Below are positions 34,147 through 45,153 of a stretch of 64,000 nucleotides of DNA, piece by piece (within the stretch, counting starts at the first letter, position 1; the number at the start of each line of letters is the position of its first letter). The stretch lies in NCBI GenBank assembly GCA_032358165.1, contig JAALGY010000057.1:1550001-1614000 (forward strand). The letters are read 5' to 3'. The translations under genes and the position numbers were made by a program. Source of the stretch: Diplosphaera chodatii. Taxonomy: Eukaryota; Chlorophyta; Trebouxiophyceae; Prasiolales; Stichococcaceae. The notes beneath the pieces were generated by a model. It searched no databases and had not been told where the DNA came from. It worked only from the letters and a program-made list of their open reading frames with translations.

Positions 34147-35513
34147 TCACCATTCTAACCGCTCTCCAGGCTTTGCAGCGTCCCAATACTGGCCACTGTT
34201 CTCCATGGTCACCCCCTGCAGCACACGCCAGATGCCATCTGCCGACGCCTCTGGCGTGATTGAGTTGTCTCGAATCTTCTCGGGTGCAACCCCCCGCTGC
34301 GTGCGCAACGTCTCCAGCATGTCGGTGAAAACGACGCCCGGATGTATGATGGCCACCGGTATCTGCAGCAGCAAGATGCAAATCATTGGATGGCAGAAGG
34401 ATGTGAGCATTCCAGATGCATCTGTGGTCAGTCAACTCCATGACAGCCTCGAGTGTCCCAGTAGTGTCTGTGGCACCATGCCATAACGTCTCTACGTAGT
34501 GCTGACCTGGCTCTCTGACAGGTCCTTTGCCATGGCCCCGCCTGCCATGTTGAGTGCCGATTTGGACATGCGGTAACCATACTGCAGGAGTATCACACCA
34601 TTGAACAGCTGCTCTAGACTCTGAATGTATAGCTAGCCACTCACACTGTACGTGCAACCATACAGAGACGTCATTGGCCACCATGGATGCTACTGAACGC
34701 GCTGAAGCTGTGCTCACCATCTCACCGCCCGTCATACCAACAGCTGCAATGGATCCCATCTTGCTTGCAATGAGCGCGATCTGCATGTGTTGAGCACATA
34801 AGTCAGTCCCACTAACATCACTGCCACCCCATAGAGCGCTGGCTATGCATGCACATCTGCAGCTGCTGCGACACATGTTCCGCAAGCGCACCTTGCTGCC
34901 TGAATGCAGTCGTGGCAGCAGCGCCTGCACTACGAGCACTGGCCCGAGCGCATTGACCTCGAACTGCCGCATGATGATGTCTCGCGTCGCCGTCTTCAGC
35001 GTATCAACCTCCTGAATGCCGGCTGCCACCACCAGCAAGTCGATGGTCGGGTGCCTGATGGCGTCCTGCAACTGCGATGGGTCGCTCTTGGCGATGTCAT
35101 ACCCTGCAGAGATGTCACCACTTGCGTCTTGAAATGCACAAGAGCACAATGGCAATAGCCCTGGGGAGCTCTGAGCAGCAACCGCTGTTGATTTCGATGG
35201 CAACAAGTGCGATCTGGCACCGGCACTGTCCACTCACCGTTGATGCACTCGACATGGGCTGCCTCGAGCTCGCTGCTGGGGCTGCGCACAGTGCCAATTA
35301 CCGTGTACCCCTCCTGCTTGAGCCTCTTACACACCTGCAGTACACAGGGCATGGGAATCAGCGCCTGCATGTATCAGTTGCTGCTGTCTGCTGGCCACTA
35401 CCGTAATGACGGCTACCATGTCTGCACAAGCACATTGTGTGCATACCGCCAGGCCTACGCCCTTGCTGGCGCCTACCACCACCGCAACCCTACTGTCCGA
35501 CCCCATCCTGCAT
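34147..35513 (-). CDS. Short-chain dehydrogenase/reductase, cluster gene 5
   Basis: NADP-type SDR with unknown substrate. The ATG at 35513-35511 reads MGSDSRVAVVVGASKGVGLA and splices to VCKRLKQEGYTVIGTVRSPS. This gives the cofactor motif GASKGVG and an Arg in place of the acidic residue after strand 2, which favours NADP(H). Later exons give TIDLLVVAAGIQEVDTLKTA (NNAG is replaced by VAAG), QFEVNALGPVLVVQALLPRL, KIALIASKMGSIA (catalytic Ser) and YGYRMSKSALNMAGGAMAKD with YxxxK at about 34565-34580. Then IPVAIIHPGVVFTDMLETLR, and the end QYWDAAKPGERLEW, TGA 34149-34147. It resembles C-factor / sniffer-like SDRs. It is divergent from the aldo/keto reductase, sharing a 523-bp upstream region. 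Confidence 0.85.
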
Positions 35514-36036
35514 AGACGGCGTACACGAAGTTTATGATCGCATCCACCACTGTTGCCATTCGACCATGTGCTGGCAGTGTGCAGGGAAGTCCATGCTGTG
35601 AAAACGCAATCTGAATGAAAACGAGCAGTCGGATGCTGGTCAGAGTTGCCGGTGACAACCTTTGCAGATTTGCAAGCGTTCGCATAGGTGATGCCATACA
35701 GGTTTGTGCAACCCACCTGTGTGTGTGCCCAGATTCTAGTTTGGGCCTTGCCGGTTGCGATCACCGATGGGCGGTCAGAAGCAGTGCATATAATGTCAAC
35801 ATATGTGCCGCAGGTGGTTGCGATGCAAGCAAGTCATGAGTGGATCACTGCACATGCAATCTCTTGCAGTGACAATGCACGTGTGCAGGTGGCGCCACGC
35901 AGCTCGCTGCTTTGGAAGTCTGCAAAACCGAACGAAGCGTCCTTCGCTGGTACTTGATCAACCTCAAATTTCAGCAGGTATCCGGAGATTGCCGCAGTTG
36001 AGCACTCGTCGAGGTACAGGGTCTGCTCCGTGTTGC
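35514..36036. promoter_or_regulatory. Divergent promoter region, SDR 2 / aldo-keto reductase
   Basis: 523 bp between two start codons. No protein-like frame, TATA box or known motif is convincing, but by position it must hold at least one promoter. Confidence 0.45.
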
Positions 36037-38244
36037 ATGATGGCTGCGCCAAGTATTCCGCATCGGGAGTTCGGCGCCACTGGAGCCCAAGTCAGCGTCG
36101 TCGGCATGGGATGCAGCCCCTTTGGTCATGCATACGGGGTGAATGCTGCCCGCTGTGGTCGTTGCACATGCCATCTGCCATGCTGTTGGTGTGCCCCTGC
36201 AATGGGTTCCCCCTGCTCATGTGGCCTTGTAATATCACCGCCTGCTGTTGCAGACACCTGACGAGGATGCCGCGCTGAAAGCCATCAAGCTGGCGTTTGA
36301 CAACGGTGTCAACTTTTTCGATGTCGCGCCGTTCTATGCAGCCGGCAAGGCTGAAGAGGTCCGAGTAGACTGCTTGACATGTTTCTGCTGAGCTTTCCAG
36401 GAATGTGGACGCCTGCCTGCATCATTGTGTACCTGAAGTCCGGGTCCAATGAGCAGGCTGTTGCCTCAGTCCATGCACTGCGCCATCGGTGGCGTCTGTC
36501 TCGAAACGATCAGGATTTGTGACTTGGCATGGTGCCATGCGCCTGCGCAGCTGGTGGGCAAGGGGCTGGCGCAGCTGCCGCGGGACCAGATCTACGTGGC
36601 CACCAAGGTGGGCAAGTACAAGGCGGGCGAGCCGGAGGACTTCTCCGGGGAGCGGGTGACGCGCAGCGTGCACGAGTCACTGGAGCGGCTCGGTAGGTCT
36701 GCCACACAGCTCGAGCGCAGGCTCTGCATGCACACCGTGCAACTTGGCCTTCACATGATGCATCACTTGACAAGTTTGTCGAGATTCAATTGCAATGGCA
36801 GTTGTTACAGCGAGATCTCTATGTCTGTGCAGGCCTGAAGTACATTGACTTGATACACTGCCATGACATTGAGAGCGCAAAGGACATGAAGCAGGTTCGT
36901 GCTTTTCTGAGTTGCGTACGGAGTCGCATACGCTCAGTGCGTGCCTCAGTGGTACATTGCTCCGTGCACAGACCCCAACGCCCCTCATCCCTGAGTGCGG
37001 GGTGGTCCTGTGCAGATCGTGACCGAGACACTGCCGGCGCTCCAGAAGCTGAAGGAGCAGGGCCTGGTGCGGGCCATTGGCATCACGGGCCTGCCGCTGG
37101 ACATCTACCCCTACGTCCTCGACAAGTGGGCCCCGCAAGCCGATGTCGCCCTTTCCAGTTGGCACCATGGCACATGCCGCTCGATATCCATGCATGGCCA
37201 GGTCCATCACCACCAGCTGCGTCTGACAGCGTCTGCACAGCAGCCACTTGCTGACGTGCGTGCCCTGGCTGGCGCAGGGTGCCGGTGGGCACCGTGGACG
37301 CGGTGCTGTCGTACTGCCACAACAACCTGGCGGACAACACGCTGCAGGGGCTGCTGCCGTACCTGCAGGAGAAGAAGGTGGCCGTCATCAGCGCCTCCTT
37401 CTCCTCCATGGGCCTGCTCACCCAGAAGGTGCGCTTCCCGCAACTGCTTCCCATCAAAGCCCGATCTGCGGCACATCCCTGTCCGCTGTTTGCTCGTGGG
37501 GGACGAAGGGCGCCTCCTATATTAGATCACTGGTTCGTGGATCCTTGCACATGCCCTCATGTTGTGGGTCAAGCGGCATCATAGCTGACCGGTGAGCGAT
37601 GTGAGCAGGACCCGCCTTCGTGGCACCCCGCCTCCGACGAGGTGAAGGCGGCAGCGATCAAGTCGAAGGAGCTGTGCGCCTCCAAGGGCACCGACCTCGC
37701 GCGCATCGCTATCAAGCACTGGCTGAAGTGGGTGACCCTGGCATGCAAAGATGATGAGGACGCAGTCCAGTGTCCATATAATTTCCAAAGATACAAGTAT
37801 ACCCGTGCGAGCTGTGTGGTGGCTGCTGTGACCTGTTGAGCCTGTCCCTTTGCGGTCGTTACAGGACACCAGGCGTGAACGTGTTCCTAATGGGTATGGC
37901 AACACCCGCAGAGGTGAACTTGATATTTGTGCCTGCAGCACGCATGTCACATATCATGCTTGAGACACTCTGCACACGCGTGTCGGCTGTGCAGATGCTG
38001 CAGCTGTGAAACGTCGTTGAACGACTGTAACCATTCAAGATGCGATGCGATAAAGGTTCAATATCTAAATGATTTCTCGATGCTGTAGGTGGAGGAAGAC
38101 CTTAAGGTCGTGCGGCAAACGCTGGGGCTGATACCGGACGAGACTGCAGATGCGGAGGCAGCGGTGCTGAAGGAGGTGCAGCAGATCTTCGAGCCTGTGA
38201 AGGATCAGACTTGGAAGACAGGCCGCGACAACAACAGGACGTAA
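36037..38244 (+). CDS. Aldo/keto reductase, L-galactose dehydrogenase type
   Basis: L-galactose dehydrogenase makes L-galactono-1,4-lactone with NAD in the plant ascorbate pathway. The ATG ATG at 36037 gives MMAAPSIPHREFGATGAQVS and VVGMGCSPFGHAYG. Later exons give the AKR active site: Asp and Tyr in NFFDVAPFYAAGKAEEV (36310-36360), Lys in QIYVATKVGKYKAGEPEDFS (36585-36645) and His in LIHCHDIESAKDMKQ (36855-36895). These are followed by ETLPALQKLKEQGLVRAIGI, TGLPLDIYPYVLDK, GTVDAVLSYCHNNLADNTLQ, VAVISASFSSMGLLTQK and PSWHPASDEVKAAAIKSKEL. The C-terminal exon ends QIFEPVKDQTWKTGRDNNRT, TAA 38242-38244. Order and spacing match plant GalDH closely. The final codons overlap a good GT donor (GTAAGC), so a short extra exon is possible. 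It could be a normal ascorbate gene sitting by chance in the cluster. Confidence 0.87.
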
Positions 38245-38440
38245 GCAACAACAGAGTATTTCTCTGGCTATCGTATTGCGATGCAGTAGACGAGATACGG
38301 TACATTGTTGTGTCGGCATTCGGCACTGGTGGTGGAGGTTTATCAGTCACAAAATGTCACACAATGATGGCGGCTGCACAATGTAGCTCAAGCAGCAACT
38401 TCAAATTGACCATATCAGTGCACAACGTTGCACAAGTGTG

Positions 38441-41304
38441 TCACAGCAGTGCAGCTGCTTCGTTGTCTTCGCGCTCCTGTGTCGGCAGGTATCTAAGCAA
38501 CACTGCAAAGTATGCGACTCCGAAGAAGCTAAGGATTGCCATGATGAGCATCGGCATCGTGAAGCCACCGAACTGCGTCTTGGCCCAACCTATGAGCCAT
38601 GGTCCGACCACACCTGTGCGCCATCAACTTCCAGCAGTGTGCACATGTGCGCTTTAGGTGAAGCATGCGCATTGATGGCAGGATGGCTGTGTCAACATGG
38701 CTGCGGGCCGCTATTGCAGGCTCACCACCGTAGCTGGAAACACAATTCGCCACAGCCCAGCCGCTGGAGAGTGCGGCACCATGCAAGTAGGTGGCTGGAT
38801 ACCTGCACAGCACAATAGCAAACATAGGGCTCGCAGTGCAAACGCCAGCATTGCCTGTGCCACCAGCACCGCGTGCCCACACCCATGTCAGCTTTACCCA
38901 CATCGGCACAGCATCCTTTCAGATCAAAGAAGATGCATGCATGCCACAGAGCATCAGCGCAAGCAGACTATTGAGTGGCAGAGGCAAGCGGGACGGGAGC
39001 CACCGTCAACAGACTCACCCCCACTCCAGGGGGTTGGACGCCTGGCTGGTGGCGCTGAGCGTCAGCGCAAAGAAAGCAAGCAGCGGGTGGTGTGCCAGCG
39101 TGAAAGCCAGCATGACCAGGCCGACTGTGCACACCGCCAGGGGCGTCAGCAGGTGCCAGTACATGTCACCTGCGAGCACATGGCGCCTTTAGGACCATGT
39201 ACAGGGTGCCAGCCCAAGGTGCTCGGCGAATGACACCAACATGTCCTTGGCGCTGGCGTGTTGCCTGCCAATGAGGCATGCGCCCACCTGTGCGCTTGGC
39301 GTGCGCTGTGTTCAAATATGTGGAGAGGGCTGCCCAGCTGAATGGCACAGCTGACAGCAGCACCGCCATCGCCCCTTTAAGTCGAAAATGTAACGATCAG
39401 ACTCATGTATAGGCCTGCACTGCGAGTATCAGATGAGGCAGCATCTGCAGCAGCACCTGCGCAGCAATGTCTATGGCTGCACACCTCGGCTGGCCTGGTC
39501 TGGCTCGCTCTTGCTGGGAACACGGCTGCCATTTCGAATTGCATAGACAATGAGCGGCGTCCAATACATGGCGCCATATCGCATGATGCCTGCAGGGGTG
39601 ACGGGGTAGTCATCGGTCGAGAGCATACACACGCTGCTGCAGGTTCATCCCATGCATGCACACAGCAAGCTCCCTCAGCAGCTGCGCACCTGCCCAGCCG
39701 CTGCCAAAGCCCTGCGCCCACACCTTCCAGCATGTGATGCCGTACCAGGTGCTCTGCTCGCCGCCATCCCGCGACATGTCTTCCTGCGTGTCCAGGGCGG
39801 AAACTGACGCTCAGTCAGGATGCACACGCCTCCGCAGCCACCATTCCAGCAGCAGAGCTGCAAGTGTTAAGCAAGAGAGCATGGATGCCACTTGTTGCAT
39901 CGCACACGCACCTTGTGGGCCTTGACGCGCTGGTGGACAAACTCCCGCTCGGGCTGCGTCAGGAAGCTGGCCTCCAGCGGCGTGGGCGACAGCGTGGCCC
40001 ACACCCAGATGCCCAGGAAGATCGTGGGAATGCCCTCCAACAAAAAGAGCCACTGCCAGCCCCTGAGCCCCAGGAAGCCGTCTGCAGCACACGGCAATGG
40101 CTCATGAGAAGCCATCATAGCACAACCCGCACAACATATTTCTGCCGCTTACACCCCCCTACACCCACTTAGATGCCAGCTGCTGGGGCTGGGGGTGACA
40201 GGCGTATGAATGCGCATGCAGGGGCAGCGCACCTGTCAGCAGCAGGGCTGTTGCAATGGGCGCCCCTGCAACCTGCCAGCACACATCGACAGTGTGGCGA
40301 AAACAGCAAGCGACTCGACCCTGGACGAAACGTAGTGTGCACGATTGAGCACAATGGCACGTAGGCTGAGCCTGGCTGTACCTGTGCCAGCGGCTGCGCT
40401 GCAGCTATGTAGCTCCATGCCACAGCCAGGTCGGGCCCGCTGGCGTAGAACAGCGTCATGTGCGCCCACATGCTGCGGCGGCAAGGCTTCACACGGTCAG
40501 CCGCCGTGTGCCAAGAGTGCGTATGACAGTCGTGATACGGCAGGATGACGACTGTCGCGACGCATGCTTACCAGGGGAATGCGCCTGCTTCCATAAAGCC
40601 CAGCAGAAAGCGGAGCCCGTACAGGTGCAGCGGGTTGCTGGACAGCCCCGCAAAGCTGGTGGCCACCAGGCCCCACCCGACCATCAGGATGCCAATGCCG
40701 CGGGGCAAGCCTATGCGCTGCGCCGTCAGCTGGATGGGCACCTGCAGGTATGTTGCTCATATCCGTGTGACAGCAGCAGAAAGGAACCCTTACGGGCGTG
40801 TGCATGGCGACATGCAGAACTGAGCCATAACATAAGCTGGCTGCTGACACACAGAGTAGTTGTCCTCGGCTGGCTTGCAGCTTCAGGCAAACCCCACCTG
40901 AAAAACGGCATATGATACAAAGAATACACCAGCTGCAGCGCCGTAGACCGAGTCAGAGTAGCCCAAGTCCTGGTTCAATTGCACTGACGCATATGCCTGC
41001 AGGTCAGCAAGCGCGGTCAGCAGCTTCAAGTAGGCTGCGCTTGCATGTGCATCATGAATGTGGGAGCTGGTTCAATCTTTGCTGGTGCTCACCAGGTTTG
41101 CACGGTCCATATGGTTCAGTAGTGTCTGCACAGCAACCAGAAGCCCTTAGCACAGTGCGCGTCCACATTGACTGCAGACCGTGGGGCTTATGCGTAAGTT
41201 TGCAGGTTCCTGTGTCTCACCAGAAGACAGAACTTGACCATGATGTGCATGTTGAGCTTCCGCAGGACGGCGTCAGGCTGAATGGTACTGCGCGTGTCCT
41301 GCAT
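38441..41304 (-). CDS. MFS transporter, anion:cation symporter (ACS) / allantoate permease-like
   Basis: A 12-helix transporter of organic anions in relatives. The ATG at 41304-41302 reads MQDTRSTIQPDAVLRKLNMH, then TLLNHMDRANL, the ACS signature at the first helix (L-N-x-x-D-R-A-N). Next exons give YASVQLNQDLGYSDSVYGAA, VPIQLTAQRIGLPRGIGILM, GLRFLLGFMEAGAFPW (helix 4 motif, near 40590), a loop, and GWQWLFLLEGIPTIFLGIWV with FLTQPEREFVHQRVKAHK (39920-40060). The second half holds several hydrophobic exons between 39740 and 38650. The last exon is GPWLIGWAKTQFGGFTMPML, then LIMAILSFFGVAYFAVLL and a polar tail, TGA 38443-38441. An additional 5' exon (41537-41361, Ser/Arg-rich) is possible but does not join in frame by a clear splice. 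Placement suggests export or vacuolar loading of the cluster product (inference). Confidence 0.8.
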
Positions 41305-42077
41305 GATGTAAAAAAGACAGGCAATGGTCCACGTGAGTGAATGTGGTGGCTCACATCTCTCTACTTGATGCGCCGTGCTGAAAAGGGGTAGGCACCACCG
41401 GTTGTGGGTCGCACCGGGGCAGCACTGGACCGGCGCCGGGGCCGCGCTGGTGAGCCCGTGGGCGAGTCCGCTGTCGCCACATCGTCCAGCGTCTTGCTGT
41501 CCGTCCTGCCCAGGTTCTCCAGGTCCTGGCCCCGCATGCTGCGGGCTCCTGCATGTTCAACTGGAGGCGCGCTGAGACTTCTGGACGCTGCCTTTCTTGA
41601 GGGTGCGCGCCATGGGGAGCAAATGGAAACACCGTGCGCGGAAGGACAGGATGCGACTGTCAGCAAACCAAAGGGACTCACTTGCAAACGCAGAGCCCCC
41701 TCGCCCGACAGTCATGAGCCCTGCCTCGCCCTGTTGCAAAAGCTCATTTGAGCTGCAAATGCACCTCACATGTCTCACATCAGCCGCACAGCTATCGCTG
41801 ATGGCTGCAACATGCGCGAAGCACTCACGACGGGGCTACAGACCAGACGTGCGTTTGCGTTTCTTGCCCTGCCCCACATGCGCTTTGCGTCATCTGCACC
41901 TGGCATCACGTGCGGCGACGAAGATCTCGGCTGATGAGAAGGCACACCGAAGTCGTGGCAGCACATCATAGGTGCGGCGCCAATCGCGACGCTGAAAGCT
42001 GCACATGTGCTTACGATAGTCTTGCGTTTCAGCATCAGACTTGCTATTTGACAGTCGCTACAGCTAAGGCACTCACC
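41305..42077. promoter_or_regulatory. Divergent promoter region, MFS transporter / O-methyltransferase
   Basis: 773 bp between start codons. On the minus strand 41537-41361 encodes MRGQDLENLGRTDSKTLDDV and an Arg/Ser/Pro-rich stretch. It could be an upstream transporter exon or a 5' UTR. The rest shows no gene. Confidence 0.45.
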
Positions 42078-44866
42078 ATGGCCAGCGCAAACGGTGCAGA
42101 GAATGGCACCGCCAACGGCACAACTTGGAGCAGCCCCCAGCAGGACCTCGCCGCCACAGGTGGCCGCCGTTACGCTAGCTTTCATCTTTCTGCACATCTG
42201 CTTATTGCTATGAGAGCTCCGGGATCCAGCTGATCATTGGGGCTGTTGCAGTCGACGTCACAGCCGACAACTCCGTTGATCGCGAGGCAGCCTATGCAAC
42301 CTTGAGGCTGGGCACTCAACGTGTGTATCATCATACCTGCAGCAAAAGTGTTCCAGGCGATCCAGGGCCACTGGCTGTCAGCATGTCTCGGCGTCATCAT
42401 GAAGCTCAAGGTCCCAGGTGTGATGTATGCGAGTGCTGCATCAATATTCAGCCACGATGCGACAACCAAGCGTCTCAGAATGACCCTCACACTGTCTGGC
42501 TGCAAGCGCAGAGATCCTCACAGAAGCCGGCGAGGCACTGTCATTTGAGCAGGTATGCATCGCTCGACGTCCTTGGCGAAGTCTTCAACGTCAGATGTCG
42601 TCAGTTCACGACAACCTGACCCAGTGGTGTCGTTGTACATGCAGCTGGCAGACAAGGCAGGCGTGACAGATGGTGGTCACGACCACTTCTACAAGGTGCC
42701 GCTCTGCATGTGCACTTGGTGCTCCAGAATGGAGACCACACACCACTGCTCAAATATGTACTTTCACGAGGCAAGTCACATACCAAAAGCAATTTGATGC
42801 TGTGCAGGTGCTGCGGATGCTGGCGCAGTTCGAGATGCTGGACGAGGGCGAGGGCCGCACATTCTCCCCCAGCACCGCCACCAAGCTGCTGGTCCGCGGC
42901 CAGGAGGCCACCCTGGGCCACTTTGTGGTGCGCCCACAACGAACCCATGCTTGGACGACTCGCGACAGCGTGTGCACCAGCATTCCGCATACAGCTGCTG
43001 CTGGTTCTCTTCTGCTCATGCATGATGTATGCCGGCGAAGGGTTCACTGCACATGTCCTCTGCCATGACCCACAGGACCACCAGATCAACGAGCCCAAGT
43101 GGGACGCGTGGAAGGTGCTCCCAGAGGCAGTGCGCACCGGGCAGGTCGCCTTCGCCCTTGCCCACGGCGGCCTCGACATGCACGAGGTGCGCATGCATGC
43201 TGTCACACACTGACACACTCACACGCGCTGAGAGACGGTTTCGAGCGTGAATGGTGCTCGTCGCCCTGACAAATTGGCTGCTGACTGTCCATTGGCCCTC
43301 TATTTGCTGGTCCTGCTGACGTCTTTGCAACTGCTTGGGTTGGCGCCTGCAGTACGACGAGGTGGAGGGCCACGAGAAGTTTGCGGACGACTTCCAGCAG
43401 GCGATGACGTACTACACGAAGCAGAGCCTCATGGGCGGCGACACCGACCTGCAGGACGCCTACGACTGGCGCTCCGCCAAGGTGCGCACACCAACACCCT
43501 TCAGTCGTGTCCTGAAACCATGCCGTCTTGCATGTCAGGGGGTGTTACATATGGCGGTATGCTTTCGCGTCACCCAAAGGTGGCGAACCTTCGGACCCTC
43601 GCCCCACTCTTCAATCGTTCCTCAGAGTGGCATCTGCTCAGAGCCATGGAGTGTATCATTGCTGATGTCCGGCGATCTCGCGGTTGGCAGGTGATTATGG
43701 ATGTGGGCGGCGGCCGTGGGGAGCTGCTGGCGCGCTGCATGCTGTACGCGGGCCACGAGAGCCGCGGCGTCCTGTTCGACCGCCCCTGGGTGCTGGACAG
43801 GTACGGCGAGGACCGCCAGGCTTACCTGTACACGTGAATGCCATCAGCTGCACAGGCATGAACAGTCGGATATGCTTGGTTAGGTTTGTAAACTGGGGTC
43901 CCAGTGAGTACCTCCTCTTGCTGCAGTGTGGACTTCAAGCAGACGTTCGAGTCGAAGGGCGTGCTGGACGCCAAGCAGCGGCTGTCACGGGTGTCGGGTG
44001 ATGTGCGGGAGCCCTTCCCCGATGCGGTGCGCACCTGCGCTCTTCTACACATTCATGATGCCCTCCACACTGTCTGCTAACCGCCGTGGGCTGCTCAATG
44101 TCGGACAGCTGATGCAGCAGAGAGGCCACCAGGCCACCCCATCTTTGCTGGACCTCTGCTTGCACCATGTGTGTGCCTGGTCTACCTTGTTATGCCGTGC
44201 AGTCTGGCTGTGCACATGGTCATGGCGTGCAATGTGTCGTGTTTTGCAGGTCAAGGACGCCAAGGTTGACACGCTGGTGATGAAGCACTTCCTGTCAGGG
44301 TTCTCAGACAACGACGCAAAGCTCATTCTCAAGCACTGCAAGGAGGTGCTGCCCAAGGAGGCCAACATCCTGCTGCTCCAGGTGCGATCGTTGTTGTGAC
44401 CATCACTAGGCATGGTGTCGTGCACGGCATGCCTGTATCTTTGTACATCATGTCATATACCGCTTGGCCGTATGGCAAAAGTCTTCAGCTGTTGAGGTTG
44501 TTCACCTGCCACTTGACCGAGCGTGTGTGCCTGTAGACCATCGTGCCAGAGGCAGGCGACCGCTCGCACAACACCTGCAAGGACGGCGTTGCACCAGGTA
44601 CACAGTTGTCTTCTTTCTGGTCACAATACTTAGTATGACCATAAGGGCATTTGGGCGGTGCTCCTTGTCAGCAGCAGGAGTGTCAAACCAACGCTGTGCC
44701 ACATGCAGGCCTGTTTGCAATCGAGATTCTGGCACAGTGCCCCGGCGGAGGCTGGCGCACGCTGTCAGAGTGGAAGGCCCTGTTCGCAACTGCTGGCTAC
44801 AGCCTGAAGGACAGCAAGCCAGTTGGCTCGAGCATGGACATGCTCATCTGGCAGCAGGACAGCTGA
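42078..44866 (+). CDS. COMT-type (class II) SAM O-methyltransferase, cluster gene 8
   Basis: Plant caffeate/acetylserotonin-type O-methyltransferase; substrate unknown. The ATG at 42078 gives MASANGAENGTANGTTWSSP. The N-terminal dimerisation domain follows: VFQAIQGHWLSACLGVIMKL, LTEAGEALSFEQ, LADKAGVTDGGHDHFYKVLR and MLAQFEMLDEGEGRTFSPST. Then EATLGHFVV, EPKWDAWKVLPEAVRTGQVA, YDEVEGHEKFADDFQQAMTY and the SAM motif VIMDVGGGRGELLARCML (43690-43745). Later exons give GVLFDRPWVLDR, SGDVREPFPDAV, DTLVMKHFLSGFSDNDAKLI with the catalytic-base His (about 44285) and LKHCKEVLPKEANILLLQ. The end is TIVPEAGDRSHNTCKDG, GGGWRTLSEWKALFATAGYS and SSMDMLIWQQDS, TGA 44864-44866. About ten exons. It is unrelated to the class I mysB-like enzyme, so the cluster holds two separate methylation activities. 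Confidence 0.85.
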
Positions 44867-45153
44867 GCATTCCGCCATGCTCATGAATAGGACAGCGTGT
44901 TCCTCTTATTTCAGCAGCTCAGCCTGCAGATAGGTGCAGAGCAGAACACCTGCTTACGAACGATATTGATTGCAGTGACACGCGCCACAGCGCAGCATTT
45001 TTGGAACACTGCTATTCATCCTTGCCAATTGCGATTGGTAGTGCATGCTCAATGTGATGCGGGTCTTTGACGGAGTATATCCTAAAACATCTGCTCATCA
45101 AAGGAGTGGTCACATCAGGCAGTCAAGCCACAGAACTGCATGGTCCAAACTCG

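Noticed and set aside
38236..38250. GT donor (GTAAGC) overlapping the aldo/keto reductase stop
   Set aside because: The in-frame TAA gives a protein of normal GalDH length, so an extra exon is not needed.
22591..44866. Bacterial (cyanobacterial) contamination as source of the mys-like genes
   Set aside because: Every gene is split by GT-AG introns like its neighbours, and the block sits between ordinary algal genes.
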